From Candidatus Krumholzibacteriia bacterium (GTDB taxonomy: Bacteria; Krumholzibacteriota; Krumholzibacteriia; JAJRXK01): 57,756 bases of DNA. The translations under genes and the position numbers were made by a program. Location of the stretch: positions 1 to 57,756 of the forward strand of contig JAOZPE010000012.1 in the NCBI GenBank assembly GCA_029932915.1, given 5' to 3'. The notes beneath the pieces were generated by a model that was given only the letters and a program-made list of their open reading frames with translations, had not been told where the DNA came from and ran no database searches. Of this stretch, positions 43,746 to 51,731 are shown piece after piece (the stretch's first letter is position 1; each line of letters opens with the position of its first letter).

Positions 43746-44990
43746 ATGCGTGCATGGCAGGATCCCGCCGAGATCCTCGACAAGACCACCGTCATCGATC
43801 GCTTCCTGCGCTACGTCCGCATCGACACCCAATCGGATGAGAACAGCGAGAGCTGCCCGTCGACCGCCAAGCAATTCGACCTGGCCAAGGTGCTCGTCGA
43901 TGAACTGAAGGAGCTGGGCCTGGACGGAGTCGAGGTCGATGCGAACGGATACGTGCTGGCCACCCTGCCCGGCACCGGCGACGGCGTCCTGGGGCTCATC
44001 GCCCACATGGACACCGCTCCGGCCTATTCCGGGGCGAACGTCCAGCCGCAACTCCATCCCGACTACGACGGATCCGCGATCGAGCTGAAGGACGGCGTGG
44101 TCATCTCACCCGAGGACAACCCCGAACTGCTGGAGTCCAAGGGCGACACCATCATCACCTCCGACGGCACCACCCTGCTGGGCGCCGACGACAAGGCCGG
44201 CATCGCCGAGATCATGGCCATGCTCGAGATGCTGCGCGAGCACCCCGAGCTGAAGCACCCGACCCTGAAGATCTGCTTCAACCCCGACGAGGAGATCGGC
44301 CGCGGTCCGCACAAGTTCCCCCTGAAGAAGTTCGGCGCGCCGGTGTGCTACACCGTCGACGGCGGTTTCACCGGGGAGATGAACACGGAGACCTTCTCCG
44401 CCGACGGGGCCACCGTGACCTTCACCGGTGTCTCGGTGCATCCGGGAACCGCCCGGGGCAAGATGGTGAACGCGCTGACCTGGATGGGGAAGCTGCTCGA
44501 CCGCCTGCCCATGGCCGAGAGCCCCGAGTGCACGCACGAGCGCGAGGGTTTCTATCATCCCACCGGAGTGAAGGGCGATGCCGCCCAGTGCCAGTTGGAT
44601 CTCATCCTGCGCGACTTCGATACCGAGGTCCTGCTCGAACGGGGACGGCGTCTGAAGACGATGGCCGAGGCACTCATGGCCGAGGAGCCCAAGCTGAAGG
44701 TCGAGGTGAAGATCGTCCAGCAGTACCGGAACATGGCCGAGGAGCTCTCCCACCACCCCGAAGTCGCCGACAACCTGCGCCGGGCCATCGAGATGGCCGG
44801 CATCACCCCCCGCCTGGAGGCCATCCGCGGCGGGACCGACGGCTCCCAGCTCACCGCGATGGGCATGCCCACCCCGAACATCTTCGCCGGTGGCGTGAAC
44901 TTCCACGGCCCGCGTGAATGGGTGAGCGATCGGGCGATGGCCCTGGCCGTGTGCACCCTGTTGAACCTGGTGCAGATCGCTGCCGAATAG
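43746..44990 (+). CDS. pepT: Peptidase T (tripeptide aminopeptidase)
   Basis: A 414-residue M20B zinc peptidase that releases N-terminal residues from tripeptides in the cytoplasm. Motifs: VLGLIAHMDTAPAYSG (metal histidine and aspartate), TTLLGADDKAGIAEIMAML, ICFNPDEEIGRGPHKF (catalytic Glu pair), a C-terminal metal aspartate in AVCYTVDGGF-like CYTVDGGFTGEMN, and the final GGTDGSQLTAMGMPTPNIFA followed by NFHGPREW. The lid domain has VTFTGVSVHPGTARGKMVNA. It follows the peptide transporter, giving an import-and-hydrolysis pair. Confidence 0.96.
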   Translation: MRAWQDPAEILDKTTVIDRFLRYVRIDTQSDENSESCPSTAKQFDLAKVLVDELKELGLDGVEVDANGYVLATLPGTGDGVLGLIAHMDTAPAYSGANVQPQLHPDYDGSAIELKDGVVISPEDNPELLESKGDTIITSDGTTLLGADDKAGIAEIMAMLEMLREHPELKHPTLKICFNPDEEIGRGPHKFPLKKFGAPVCYTVDGGFTGEMNTETFSADGATVTFTGVSVHPGTARGKMVNALTWMGKLLDRLPMAESPECTHEREGFYHPTGVKGDAAQCQLDLILRDFDTEVLLERGRRLKTMAEALMAEEPKLKVEVKIVQQYRNMAEELSHHPEVADNLRRAIEMAGITPRLEAIRGGTDGSQLTAMGMPTPNIFAGGVNFHGPREWVSDRAMALAVCTLLNLVQIAAE

Positions 44991-45005
44991 GCGGCCCTTC
45001 CAGGA

Positions 45006-45035
45006 TGGCCGCGGCGGATGGTTCCGCCGCGGCCA
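45006..45035. terminator. Perfect 13-bp hairpin between convergent pepT and BMC gene
   Basis: TGGCCGCGGCGGA (45006-45018) pairs exactly with TCCGCCGCGGCCA (45023-45035) around TGGT, 15 bases past pepT and about 40 past the stop of the BMC gene. It has no T run but its place suggests a shared terminator. Confidence 0.65.
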
Positions 45036-45077
45036 CGAGAGCCGGGAAGATGAGACTGCAATCGGACAGGTGGAAGA

Positions 45078-45689
45078 TCAGCCCTGGGCCAGGGTCTTCA
45101 GGGCCTGCTCGGCCGCGGCGCGGGCCGCATCGATCTCCGCTTCACCACCGCACATGTAGAGCCGGCCGAAGGCGCCGATGGGGTTGGCGTCGATGAGGGT
45201 GACCGGAGCGGCCTTCTCCGCCTCGTTGGCGGCCAGGATGCAGTAGGCGGCCGGCTCGGTCTCCAGGATGAAGAGCGACTGGCCGGGAACGATCATCGAA
45301 CCGTAGCGGGTGCGGTTGATGAGCTGGGTGTGGTAGGGCTCCACCCCCCGGATCACCGTGGAGGAGACCACCTTCGGCGGGGTCCGCTCGTTCTCCTTCT
45401 TGCCGATGGCCCGCAGCACCGCCTCTCCCGCTTCGCGGACCTCACCCTGGTCGGGATGGTTCACCTCGAAGAGACCGTAGGCGCGTTCGGTGACGATGGT
45501 CGCCGGGCGGACCGAGGTGGCCTTCAGGGCGATGTCGAGCAGCTCGTGGATGCGGATGGCCGGCGCGATCTCCACCCACAGCGAGGCCACGCCGGGCACG
45601 GGAAGGAAACCCCGGCAGGTGGTCCCCACCGACGCGGCCAACTGCGGCTGCAGGGTGTCCAGGAAGGCGTATGTGCGAAGATCGACCAT
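45078..45689 (-). CDS. Tandem-domain bacterial microcompartment shell protein, CcmP-like (BMC-T)
   Basis: A 203-residue protein that I recognise as closest to CcmP of beta-carboxysomes, a shell protein with two fused BMC domains whose trimers form a large gated pore and can stack. First half: [60 protein letters not shown] and [20 protein letters not shown]. Second half: [40 protein letters not shown], then [20 protein letters not shown]. CcmP counterparts carry nearly the same blocks. No RuBisCO, aldehyde dehydrogenase, BMC-H or pentamer gene is nearby, so it is an orphan here. ATG at 45689 was chosen from family starts; the ribosome site is poor. An ATG 8 codons upstream is an alternative. 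Confidence 0.85.
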   Translation of the reverse strand: MVDLRTYAFLDTLQPQLAASVGTTCRGFLPVPGVASLWVEIAPAIRIHELLDIALKATSVRPATIVTERAYGLFEVNHPDQGEVREAGEAVLRAIGKKENERTPPKVVSSTVIRGVEPYHTQLINRTRYGSMIVPGQSLFILETEPAAYCILAANEAEKAAPVTLIDANPIGAFGRLYMCGGEAEIDAARAAAEQALKTLAQG

Positions 45690-45819
45690 GCCGGTGAAGG
45701 TGCCAGGGCTCATCGGCGGTGTCAATGGAACAGTCGACGGTCCCGTCGATCGACACCTGCACGGGAAGGACATGGAGGGAAATACGGCCGTCCGGGAGTG
45801 TCCGGGCGGTCGTGTCGTC

Positions 45820-45896
45820 TGGCGGCCCCAACGGGATTCGAACCCGTGTACCCACCTTGAAAGGGTGGTGTCCTGACCTGACTAGACGATGGGGCC
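45820..45896 (-). tRNA. tRNA-Glu (TTC)
   Basis: Minus-strand cloverleaf: acceptor GGCCCCA / TGGGGCC, anticodon stem CCACC / GGTGG with loop CTTTCAA (anticodon TTC), T loop TTCGAAT, discriminator G and encoded CCA. 77 nt. In many organisms the non-discriminating GluRS pathway links this family to Gln-tRNA formation, relevant to GatDE at 49668. Confidence 0.96.
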
Positions 45897-45975
45897 GCCC
45901 AAGTCCAGGGAGGGGTCAGGCTAGGCAGAGAGCGGGGAAAACGCAAGCCCCACTCGTGTCCACCCTCCCAGGGCT

Positions 45976-46680
45976 TCAGTTGGTCTGCCGGATGACCGCA
46001 TACAACTTCCCGAGGATGCGCGACCGGCCCATCTCCGGGGTGAGAAGAATCGATGCCATCTGGCCGTTCTCCGGCATGAGTTCCACGTATCCCTCCCGCC
46101 GGTAGAAGCGCTTGAGGGTCACCGAGTCCTCGATGAGGACGACCACGATCTCTCCATTGCGCGCGGTGTGCTGGGGCCGGATGAGAATGAGATCGCCGTC
46201 GCAGATGTGGGCGTCGATCATCGACTCCCCCCTCACCCGCAGCAGGTAGCAGCGTGGATCGGGAACCATGGCCGCATCCAGGGTCAACTCGCCCTCGATC
46301 CTCTCGTCGGCGAGGATGGGGCTACCCGCCGCCACCTCCCCGATGATGGGAACCGTCACCGAGTCCGTGTCCGGCCCGTGGGGTACCAGGGGAATGCGCA
46401 AGCGCTTGGATCGATGCCCCTTGTACTCCCGCAGGATCTCGATGGCCCGTGACTGATCCCGGCGGCGGCGGATATACCCCTTCCTCTCGAGCATGCGCAG
46501 GTGATCGTGCACGCTGCGGGTGCTCTTCAGATGCAGCTCGTCACCGAGCTCGCGAATGCTCGGCGGGTAGCCATGCTCCTTGATCCAACGCACCAGGGTC
46601 CGCAGGACCTGGGCCTGGCGTTCGGTGAGTTCCCGTGAAATGACCACTCGATCGTCCTCCTCATCGGGGTTTGCGATCAT
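45976..46680 (-). CDS. lexA: LexA repressor
   Basis: A 234-residue SOS repressor/self-cleaving serine peptidase. The winged-helix domain (about 15-80) reads RELTERQAQVLRTLVRWIKE, GYPPSIRELGDELHLKSTRS and VHDHLRMLERKGYIRR. The cleavage site is A118-G119 in GEVAAGSP; catalytic S153 lies in VRGESMIDAHI and K190 in SVTLKRF. A linker of about 30 residues separates domains. ATG at 46680 overlaps the stop of the upstream DnaE-like gene (ATGA), so the two are translationally coupled. A GTG a few codons in is an alternative start. Transcription begins upstream of the DnaE-like gene and may be autoregulated. Confidence 0.96.
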   Translation of the reverse strand: MIANPDEEDDRVVISRELTERQAQVLRTLVRWIKEHGYPPSIRELGDELHLKSTRSVHDHLRMLERKGYIRRRRDQSRAIEILREYKGHRSKRLRIPLVPHGPDTDSVTVPIIGEVAAGSPILADERIEGELTLDAAMVPDPRCYLLRVRGESMIDAHICDGDLILIRPQHTARNGEIVVVLIEDSVTLKRFYRREGYVELMPENGQMASILLTPEMGRSRILGKLYAVIRQTN

Positions 46681-48059
46681 GCCAGCCGGCGGCGGTCCAG
46701 ATCCAACTCGAGCTGTTCCACCCCACCCGGAGTCCATTCCTCCAGCGGCCGGACATCCTCCACCCGTTCCGCTCGCGCCGCATCCCGCACCGGCGCAGCC
46801 ACCGGACCGCCGGGAGCCGAGGCCAGCAGTTCCAGCTCGATCCATCCCAGGGCACGACGGTCGGCGAGGGGAAGTCTCATGTGGGGCACGCCGTCGCGGT
46901 CGCGCACCAGCGGTCGGCGGGTCCACAGTCCCCGGCCGCTGAAGCAGAAGCGCCGTCCTGCCGCCCGTGGGACTTCGGAACAGGCGGCCAGGAGTCCCCC
47001 GTCCAGCCAGGTGCTCAGACGGCCTTGCAGAAGCGGCCAGGCCGCCGGCTCGAGCTCGGCCACGAGCCGGCGGTCCCAGCCCTCCAGGGCCTTCAGCAGG
47101 GCGGCCGAACTCGTTGCGGGATCGGGGGTACGCCCCCTGCGGGCGGGGCGGCGGTCACTGAGTCCCAGCAGCCAGGCGGAGATGCCCCCCACCGCAGGAA
47201 GCGGCGCGTGGACCCGCACCCCCCGTACCGGGAGCAGGGTCTGCACCAGGGCCGCCATCCGCCTCATCAATGGCGCCAGGTGCCATGCGTGGATCCGATG
47301 GAGTTCCTCGCCGACCGCGGCGCGCCATGCCGCCGGCAGGGTCTGGAAGCGGCGGCGCTCGCGCAGGAGGGCGCCCCGCCGCAACAATTCGTCCAGGGAG
47401 GGGATGAAGGCCTCGTCGGGAAGACGGTGTTCCCGATCGAGCTGGAAGCCGGTCCACAGGAGGGGCAGATGCGAGGCCCGCGGGCGCAGGCCTTCCGCAG
47501 CCGCGGGCGGGACCAGGTGGACCTGCGGGAGTCCCCACTGTCGCCCCAGTTCCGCCAACGGGTCCCCTCCGCCGGGCACCGTCGCCAGCAGCAGGCGGTC
47601 TGCGCCGAGGTAGCCGATCCACTTCTTCGCCCTCTGGACGACACCGTCCGGGCCGGAACCCTCCGGCCCCCGGACCACATCGCCCGCGACGCCGAGCAGA
47701 GCCACCGGTTCGACCGCCCTCGACGCACCGTCCAGTTCGTCGCCGGTGAGATGGAGATCGGTGAAGAGACTCGACAGGGCGCCGTCGTCACGGGCCAGCC
47801 ACAGCAGTCGTTCCGCACCGCCCAGACCGCCGTTGGCCCGGGGACGGGCGGGGGCCCATCGAGCGGGCAACAAGGGCCTTCCCAGGCGCTGGGCGGCCTC
47901 GAGCAGGGTGTACAGACCCGCCGGATCGCTTCCCCACTCCACGAGGATCCCATCGCCTCCGAGGGCCTCGAGCAAGCGGTAGCGATCCGCATCGCCGGGA
48001 GGAAGGAGCTCGTCCTGCCGGAGATGGACCAGGACGGCGGACGTGGGGCTCTCGATCAT
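46677..48059 (-). CDS. DNA polymerase III alpha-like protein, truncated with degenerate PHP domain; lexA operon partner
   Basis: A 460-residue protein I do not find matching a named family, but its line of residues follows DnaE. N-terminus: LVHLRQDELLPPG corresponds to VHLHVHSEYSLLDG, and DGILVEWGSDPAGLYTLLEA to ALTDHGNLYGAVEF, with the metal histidines replaced; RLLWLARDDGALSSLFTDLH fits the next PHP block. GRQWGLPQVHLVPP then SHLPLLWTGFQLDREHRLP fits LARELGLPLVATND..HDVLLCIQTGKTLDD. Near residue 290 HAPLPAVGGISAWLLGLSD stands where DnaE has GRGSAAGSLVAYLLGI. The polymerase aspartates are absent. The last 90 residues are different and end GGVEQLELDLDRRRLA, containing a QLELDL stretch like the QLxLF beta-clamp motif. 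ATG at 48059 has AAGGAG 5 bases upstream. It precedes lexA with a 4-base overlap. I infer a non-catalytic, clamp-binding, SOS-linked accessory protein. Confidence 0.6.
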   Translation of the reverse strand: MIESPTSAVLVHLRQDELLPPGDADRYRLLEALGGDGILVEWGSDPAGLYTLLEAAQRLGRPLLPARWAPARPRANGGLGGAERLLWLARDDGALSSLFTDLHLTGDELDGASRAVEPVALLGVAGDVVRGPEGSGPDGVVQRAKKWIGYLGADRLLLATVPGGGDPLAELGRQWGLPQVHLVPPAAAEGLRPRASHLPLLWTGFQLDREHRLPDEAFIPSLDELLRRGALLRERRRFQTLPAAWRAAVGEELHRIHAWHLAPLMRRMAALVQTLLPVRGVRVHAPLPAVGGISAWLLGLSDRRPARRGRTPDPATSSAALLKALEGWDRRLVAELEPAAWPLLQGRLSTWLDGGLLAACSEVPRAAGRRFCFSGRGLWTRRPLVRDRDGVPHMRLPLADRRALGWIELELLASAPGGPVAAPVRDAARAERVEDVRPLEEWTPGGVEQLELDLDRRRLA

Positions 48060-48310
48060 TCTCTCTCCTTCCTCCTCCGCCCGGGGGGGGAGGCGGAGGC
48101 ATCCCAAACCTCTGTTGCAGTAGAGACGTTAAGAAACAGTCGTTTGTGTGTCCAGTGGAAAATGCAAAAAGTGGCCGGCTCCCTCGAGTGCAAAGTGGCG
48201 AACTCGCCCCGGCCGTGGCATCTTGTGCGCATCGCGCCGCAGCGTGAACCACCATCCCATCCACCGACTCCGGATCTCGCCGTCCGGGGTCCGCTATCGG
48301 AGTATCCTCG
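48060..48310. promoter_or_regulatory. Divergent promoter region of the lexA operon and the hemerythrin gene
   Basis: On the minus strand TGGACA (48149-48154) is followed after 17 bases by TAACGT (48126-48131), a plausible promoter about 70 bases before the DnaE-like start. Overlapping its -10 is a dyad, CTGTT...AACAG (48112-48139) with an 18-base interior. Its half-sites echo the CTGT/ACAG of LexA boxes but the spacing is wrong for E. coli LexA. A purine/pyrimidine-rich stretch (48061-48100) with a G run precedes the start. The region 48120-48180 is noticeably less GC-rich than its surroundings. Confidence 0.4.
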
Positions 48311-49018
48311 ATGAACTCAGCCCAGATCGCGCATCGCTTCGATTTCTACACCGCAACCCACAAAGGACAACGTCGCCGGATCTTCGGCTTCGCCGGCATG
48401 GTCGGCACCACCGACTTCGCCGATCCCGACCAGGTCGACGCCGTCGGCGAGGAGTTGCGGAACATCAAGCGCATGGTGCTCACCCATGCCCAGCACGAGA
48501 CCGAGATCATCCACCCCTTCCTGCAGAAGAAGTTTCCCAAGGAAGCCGAGTTCCTCGATGGGGAGCACATCGACCTGCAGACCTCGTTCATCGAGCTCGA
48601 AGCCTACTTCGACGACATCACCTCCGATCCCTGCGACCTGATGCAATGCCGCCTCTTCGGGCGTGAGTTCTACCGGGCCCTGCAACGCTTCATCGCGCGC
48701 TACCTCGACCACATGGACGAGGAGGAGCGCACCATGATGCACCTGTGGCAGTCGTGTTCGATCGACGAACTCAAGGAAGTGGTTGCCGATCTCAGGGCGA
48801 GCATGAGCGCGGAAGAAGAGCAGGAGGAACTGCGGATCATGCTACCCGCGCTCACCCCCTTCGAACGGGTGAAGCTGTACCGGGTCCTCAAGCTCGGCGT
48901 CGACGACGACCGCTACCGCAGGGCGTGGGAGCTGGCCGAATCGCTGCTCGAGCCGGCCGAGTTTGCGCGCTTGAAGAGCGAGATGGCCAGTATCGAGGCG
49001 ACCGCCCCGGCGGAGTGA
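48311..49018 (+). CDS. Hemerythrin-like (HHE domain) protein
   Basis: A 235-residue cytoplasmic alpha-helical protein. Residues about 10-150 resemble a hemerythrin/HHE cation-binding domain: HRFDFYTATHKGQRRRIFGF, MVLTHAQHETEIIHPFLQKK, FLDGEHIDLQTSFIELEAYF and RFIARYLDHMDEEERTMMHL supply histidines and acids for a di-iron site. The last 80 residues are helical, with EEEQEELRIMLPALTPFERV as found in uncharacterised bacterial HHE proteins. A role in iron, oxygen or NO handling is inferred. It is divergent from the SOS operon, and the hotdog gene begins 4 bases after its stop, so the two are cotranscribed. Confidence 0.78.
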   Translation: MNSAQIAHRFDFYTATHKGQRRRIFGFAGMVGTTDFADPDQVDAVGEELRNIKRMVLTHAQHETEIIHPFLQKKFPKEAEFLDGEHIDLQTSFIELEAYFDDITSDPCDLMQCRLFGREFYRALQRFIARYLDHMDEEERTMMHLWQSCSIDELKEVVADLRASMSAEEEQEELRIMLPALTPFERVKLYRVLKLGVDDDRYRRAWELAESLLEPAEFARLKSEMASIEATAPAE

Positions 49019-49022
49019 TCCG

Positions 49023-49544
49023 GTGGTGCCCCCCCACCCTCCGCAGGAACCCTCCCCGTCCCGGCGTATCCCCCTCCCCTGGAGCCGTTCCTGTTTCGTC
49101 TGCGGTGAGGCCAACCCCCACGGCCTGCGCGCGCGCAGCTTCATGGTGGACGGACGGGTCGAACTGCCCTTCACCGCCGAGGAGCGTTTCGTGGGCTGGA
49201 ACGGGGTCATCCACGGTGGGTTCATCGCCACCGTGCTCGACGAGGTCATGACCTGGTCGGCCATCCTCGGCGCCGAGAAACCGTGTTTCGCGGCCGAATT
49301 CACGGTCCGCCTGCTCCATCCCCTCCCCTCTCAGACCCGCTGCACCGCCGTCTCCGAGCTCGTCGGCACCCGGCGAAAAAAGGTGCTGGATACCCGTGCC
49401 TGGGTCCAGGGCGAGGACGGAACGGTCTACGCCCGGGCGACGGGCCGGTACATGCCCGTCCCGCCCGGCCACGACCACCACCTGCGAGAGGACTTCGTCC
49501 GGGACGAGAGCTGCCTCGACGTGGGCGGAATCTTCGGATCCTGA
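49023..49544 (+). CDS. PaaI-like hotdog thioesterase
   Basis: A 173-residue hotdog-fold protein that probably hydrolyses an acyl-CoA thioester. After a proline-rich start it shows CFVCGEANPHGLRARSFMVD, a pattern of the PaaI/4HBT-like group that begins with Cys-x-x-Cys-Gly, then EERFVGWNGVIHGGFIATVL, DEVMTWSAI with a likely catalytic aspartate/glutamate, and AEFTVRLLHPLPSQTRCTAV. GTG at 49023 or 49026 is the start. It follows the hemerythrin-like gene closely. Substrate unknown. Confidence 0.88.
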   Translation: MVPPHPPQEPSPSRRIPLPWSRSCFVCGEANPHGLRARSFMVDGRVELPFTAEERFVGWNGVIHGGFIATVLDEVMTWSAILGAEKPCFAAEFTVRLLHPLPSQTRCTAVSELVGTRRKKVLDTRAWVQGEDGTVYARATGRYMPVPPGHDHHLREDFVRDESCLDVGGIFGS

Positions 49545-49667
49545 ATCGCGCGTGCGCGCTTTCCCCTCCGCCCACTCCTGCTATATTGAGCCCTTCACGC
49601 GCCGGCGGCCGCCCGCCACGCTGGCCCGGCGGCGCGGACCGTTGACCTTCTCCCGGGAGAACCACGG
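49545..49667 (+). promoter_or_regulatory. Upstream region of gatE
   Basis: A 123-base space between the thioesterase and gatE. TATATTG (around 49582-49588) preceded by a TCCGCC-rich stretch could be a -10 element; there is no good -35. GGGAGA lies about 10 bases before the gatE start. Confidence 0.3.
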
Positions 49668-51731
49668 ATGGCCTCCGCCTCCGATCTGAATCGGCCGCAC
49701 CTGCTGCCCCCCAGCGACATCAATCCCCGCACGGACGCTCCCCTGGACTTTCCCGACCGCGGCTTCGGTGCGTTGACGGCAGACGACTACCGGGTTCTCG
49801 GATTCATGTCCGGGCTGGAGGTCCATCAGCAACTGGCCACGGCCCGCAAGCTCTTCTGCCGCTGCCCGGCGGGTATCCGGGTCGACCACTTCGACACCGA
49901 GGTGCTCCGGCACATGCGCCCCACCCTCAGTGAACTGGGCGAGTACGACGGCTGTGCCCTGATGGAGTTCAAGACCCGCAAGGAGATCGTCTACCAGCTC
50001 GAACGGGGCACGGTCTGCACCTACGAGATCGATGACACCCCACCTTTCGAGATCAATCCCGAGGCGGTGGAGATCGCCATCGAGGTGGCCCAGCTCTTCC
50101 ATCTCAATCTGGTGCAGGAACTGCACGTGATGCGCAAGCAATACCTCGACGGTTCGATCCCCACCGGCTTCCAGAGGACTGCGATGGTCGGGCTGGACGG
50201 CGAGATCCCCTTCGTCGACAAGGAGCTGGGGATCGACCGCCCCCTGCGGATCCGGCAGCTCTCCCTGGAAGAGGACTCGTGCCGGGAGATCAGCGACATC
50301 GGCCACCGGATCGTCTTCCGCACCGACCGTCTGGGAACGCCTCTCACCGAGGTGGTGACCGAGCCGGAGATGCTGAGCCCCCTCGAACTGCAGGCGGCCG
50401 CGCGTCTGGTGGCCCGGACCACCCGCGCTTCCGGACGGGTGCGCCGGGGAGCAGGCGCGGCCCGGCAGGATGTCAATGTCTCGATCGCCGGTGGACGCCG
50501 CATCGAGATCAAGGGGGTCTCCCACCACAAGGGACTTCCCCTGCTCGTCCATAACGAGGCCTACCGTCAACTGAACCTGTTGAGGATCCGCGAGGAGCTG
50601 CGGCGGCGCGGGGTCCAGCCCCAGTGGTTCATCCTGCCGCCCGGCAATGGTGACGCCGAGGAGTCCGATGGCGTCCTCGATGCCACCGCGATCCTCTCCG
50701 GCTGCGATTTCGCTCCCCTGCGCGATTCGCTCGATGCGGGTGAGAGCGCCCTGGCGGTGCGCCTGCGCGGCTTCAAGGGTCTGCTCCTCCACCGCACCCA
50801 ACCCGGGGTGACCTTCGCCAACGAGTTCGCCGACCGCGTCCGGGTGATCGCATGCCTGACCGCCCGCCCCTTCCTCATCCACAGCGACATCGAAGGCTAT
50901 GGTCTGGAGCATGCGCTGTGGTCACAACTGCACAAGGCCCTGCAGTGCGAGGAGCAGGACGCGATGATCGTGGTCTGGGGTCCTCGCCGCGATCTGGATA
51001 CCGCTGTCCGCGAGATCTTCATCCGGGCGAAGGACGCGCTCATCGGGGTCCCCGCCGAGACGCGTCAGGCCTTCCCCGACGGCACCAACGGTTTCGAGCG
51101 GATCCTGCCCGGCGTCGACCGGATGTACCCGGACACCGACACCCCACCGGTTCCCATCGACGACGCCCTTGTCGAACGCATCCGCCTGGAACTTCCCGAA
51201 CGTCCTTGGGAGAAGACGAGGCGCTGTATCTCCCTTGGCCTTCCCCCCGACGCGATCGATCGGCTCCTGGACGCGCCGTGGTGCAAGCTCTTCGACCAGC
51301 TCCAGGCGGAGGGCGCGGTGGCGCAGCGCATCACCTACGCGCTGGAGAAGCGTCTTCCCCACTGGTGGCGCGAGTGGGGGCATCGGGAGCTGCCGAGTGC
51401 CGAACGCCTCCGGCCGTGGGCCAAGGCCCTCGCCGACGGCGAGGTCCATCCGCAGGCCTGCGAAGCGATCCTCGACCGCCTGCTGCGCGAGTCCGATCGA
51501 CCGGCCGAGGAGATCGTGGCCGCATACCGGAGCTCCGAAGGTGACGAGAAGGAACTCGCCGAGCTGCTCGAGTCCATCGAGCGCGATTGCGCGTTCCTGA
51601 GGGTGAAGGAGATCGAGCCCGCCCTGCGATGGGCGATGGGACGACTGATGGCCGCGTTCAAGGGCAAGCGGACACCCGAGGAACTGAGAGAGCGCGCGGT
51701 GAAGGCCCTCGCCTCCGGAGGTGTGCAGTGA
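49668..51731 (+). CDS. gatE: Archaeal-type glutamyl-tRNA(Gln) amidotransferase subunit E
   Basis: A 687-residue GatB/GatE-type protein that phosphorylates Glu on tRNA(Gln) and amidates it with ammonia from GatD. It is GatE, not GatB: LTADDYRVLGFMSGLEVHQQ and LATARKLFCRCPAG at the start, LSLEEDSCREISDIGHRIVF, EVVTEPEMLSPLELQAAARL and GRVRRGAGAARQDVNVSIAG. In the middle (about 275-420) a large insertion with RRIEIKGVSHHKGLPLLVHN and GVTFANEFADRVRVIA replaces the GatB pattern and matches the AspRS-like insertion of GatE. The C-terminal helical YqeY-like tail (EEIVAAYRSSEGDEKELAEL) contacts tRNA. GatE is a bit longer than the usual 620-630. The stop overlaps the gatD start by 4 bases. GatDE is normally archaeal. 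Confidence 0.92.
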   Translation: MASASDLNRPHLLPPSDINPRTDAPLDFPDRGFGALTADDYRVLGFMSGLEVHQQLATARKLFCRCPAGIRVDHFDTEVLRHMRPTLSELGEYDGCALMEFKTRKEIVYQLERGTVCTYEIDDTPPFEINPEAVEIAIEVAQLFHLNLVQELHVMRKQYLDGSIPTGFQRTAMVGLDGEIPFVDKELGIDRPLRIRQLSLEEDSCREISDIGHRIVFRTDRLGTPLTEVVTEPEMLSPLELQAAARLVARTTRASGRVRRGAGAARQDVNVSIAGGRRIEIKGVSHHKGLPLLVHNEAYRQLNLLRIREELRRRGVQPQWFILPPGNGDAEESDGVLDATAILSGCDFAPLRDSLDAGESALAVRLRGFKGLLLHRTQPGVTFANEFADRVRVIACLTARPFLIHSDIEGYGLEHALWSQLHKALQCEEQDAMIVVWGPRRDLDTAVREIFIRAKDALIGVPAETRQAFPDGTNGFERILPGVDRMYPDTDTPPVPIDDALVERIRLELPERPWEKTRRCISLGLPPDAIDRLLDAPWCKLFDQLQAEGAVAQRITYALEKRLPHWWREWGHRELPSAERLRPWAKALADGEVHPQACEAILDRLLRESDRPAEEIVAAYRSSEGDEKELAELLESIERDCAFLRVKEIEPALRWAMGRLMAAFKGKRTPEELRERAVKALASGGVQ

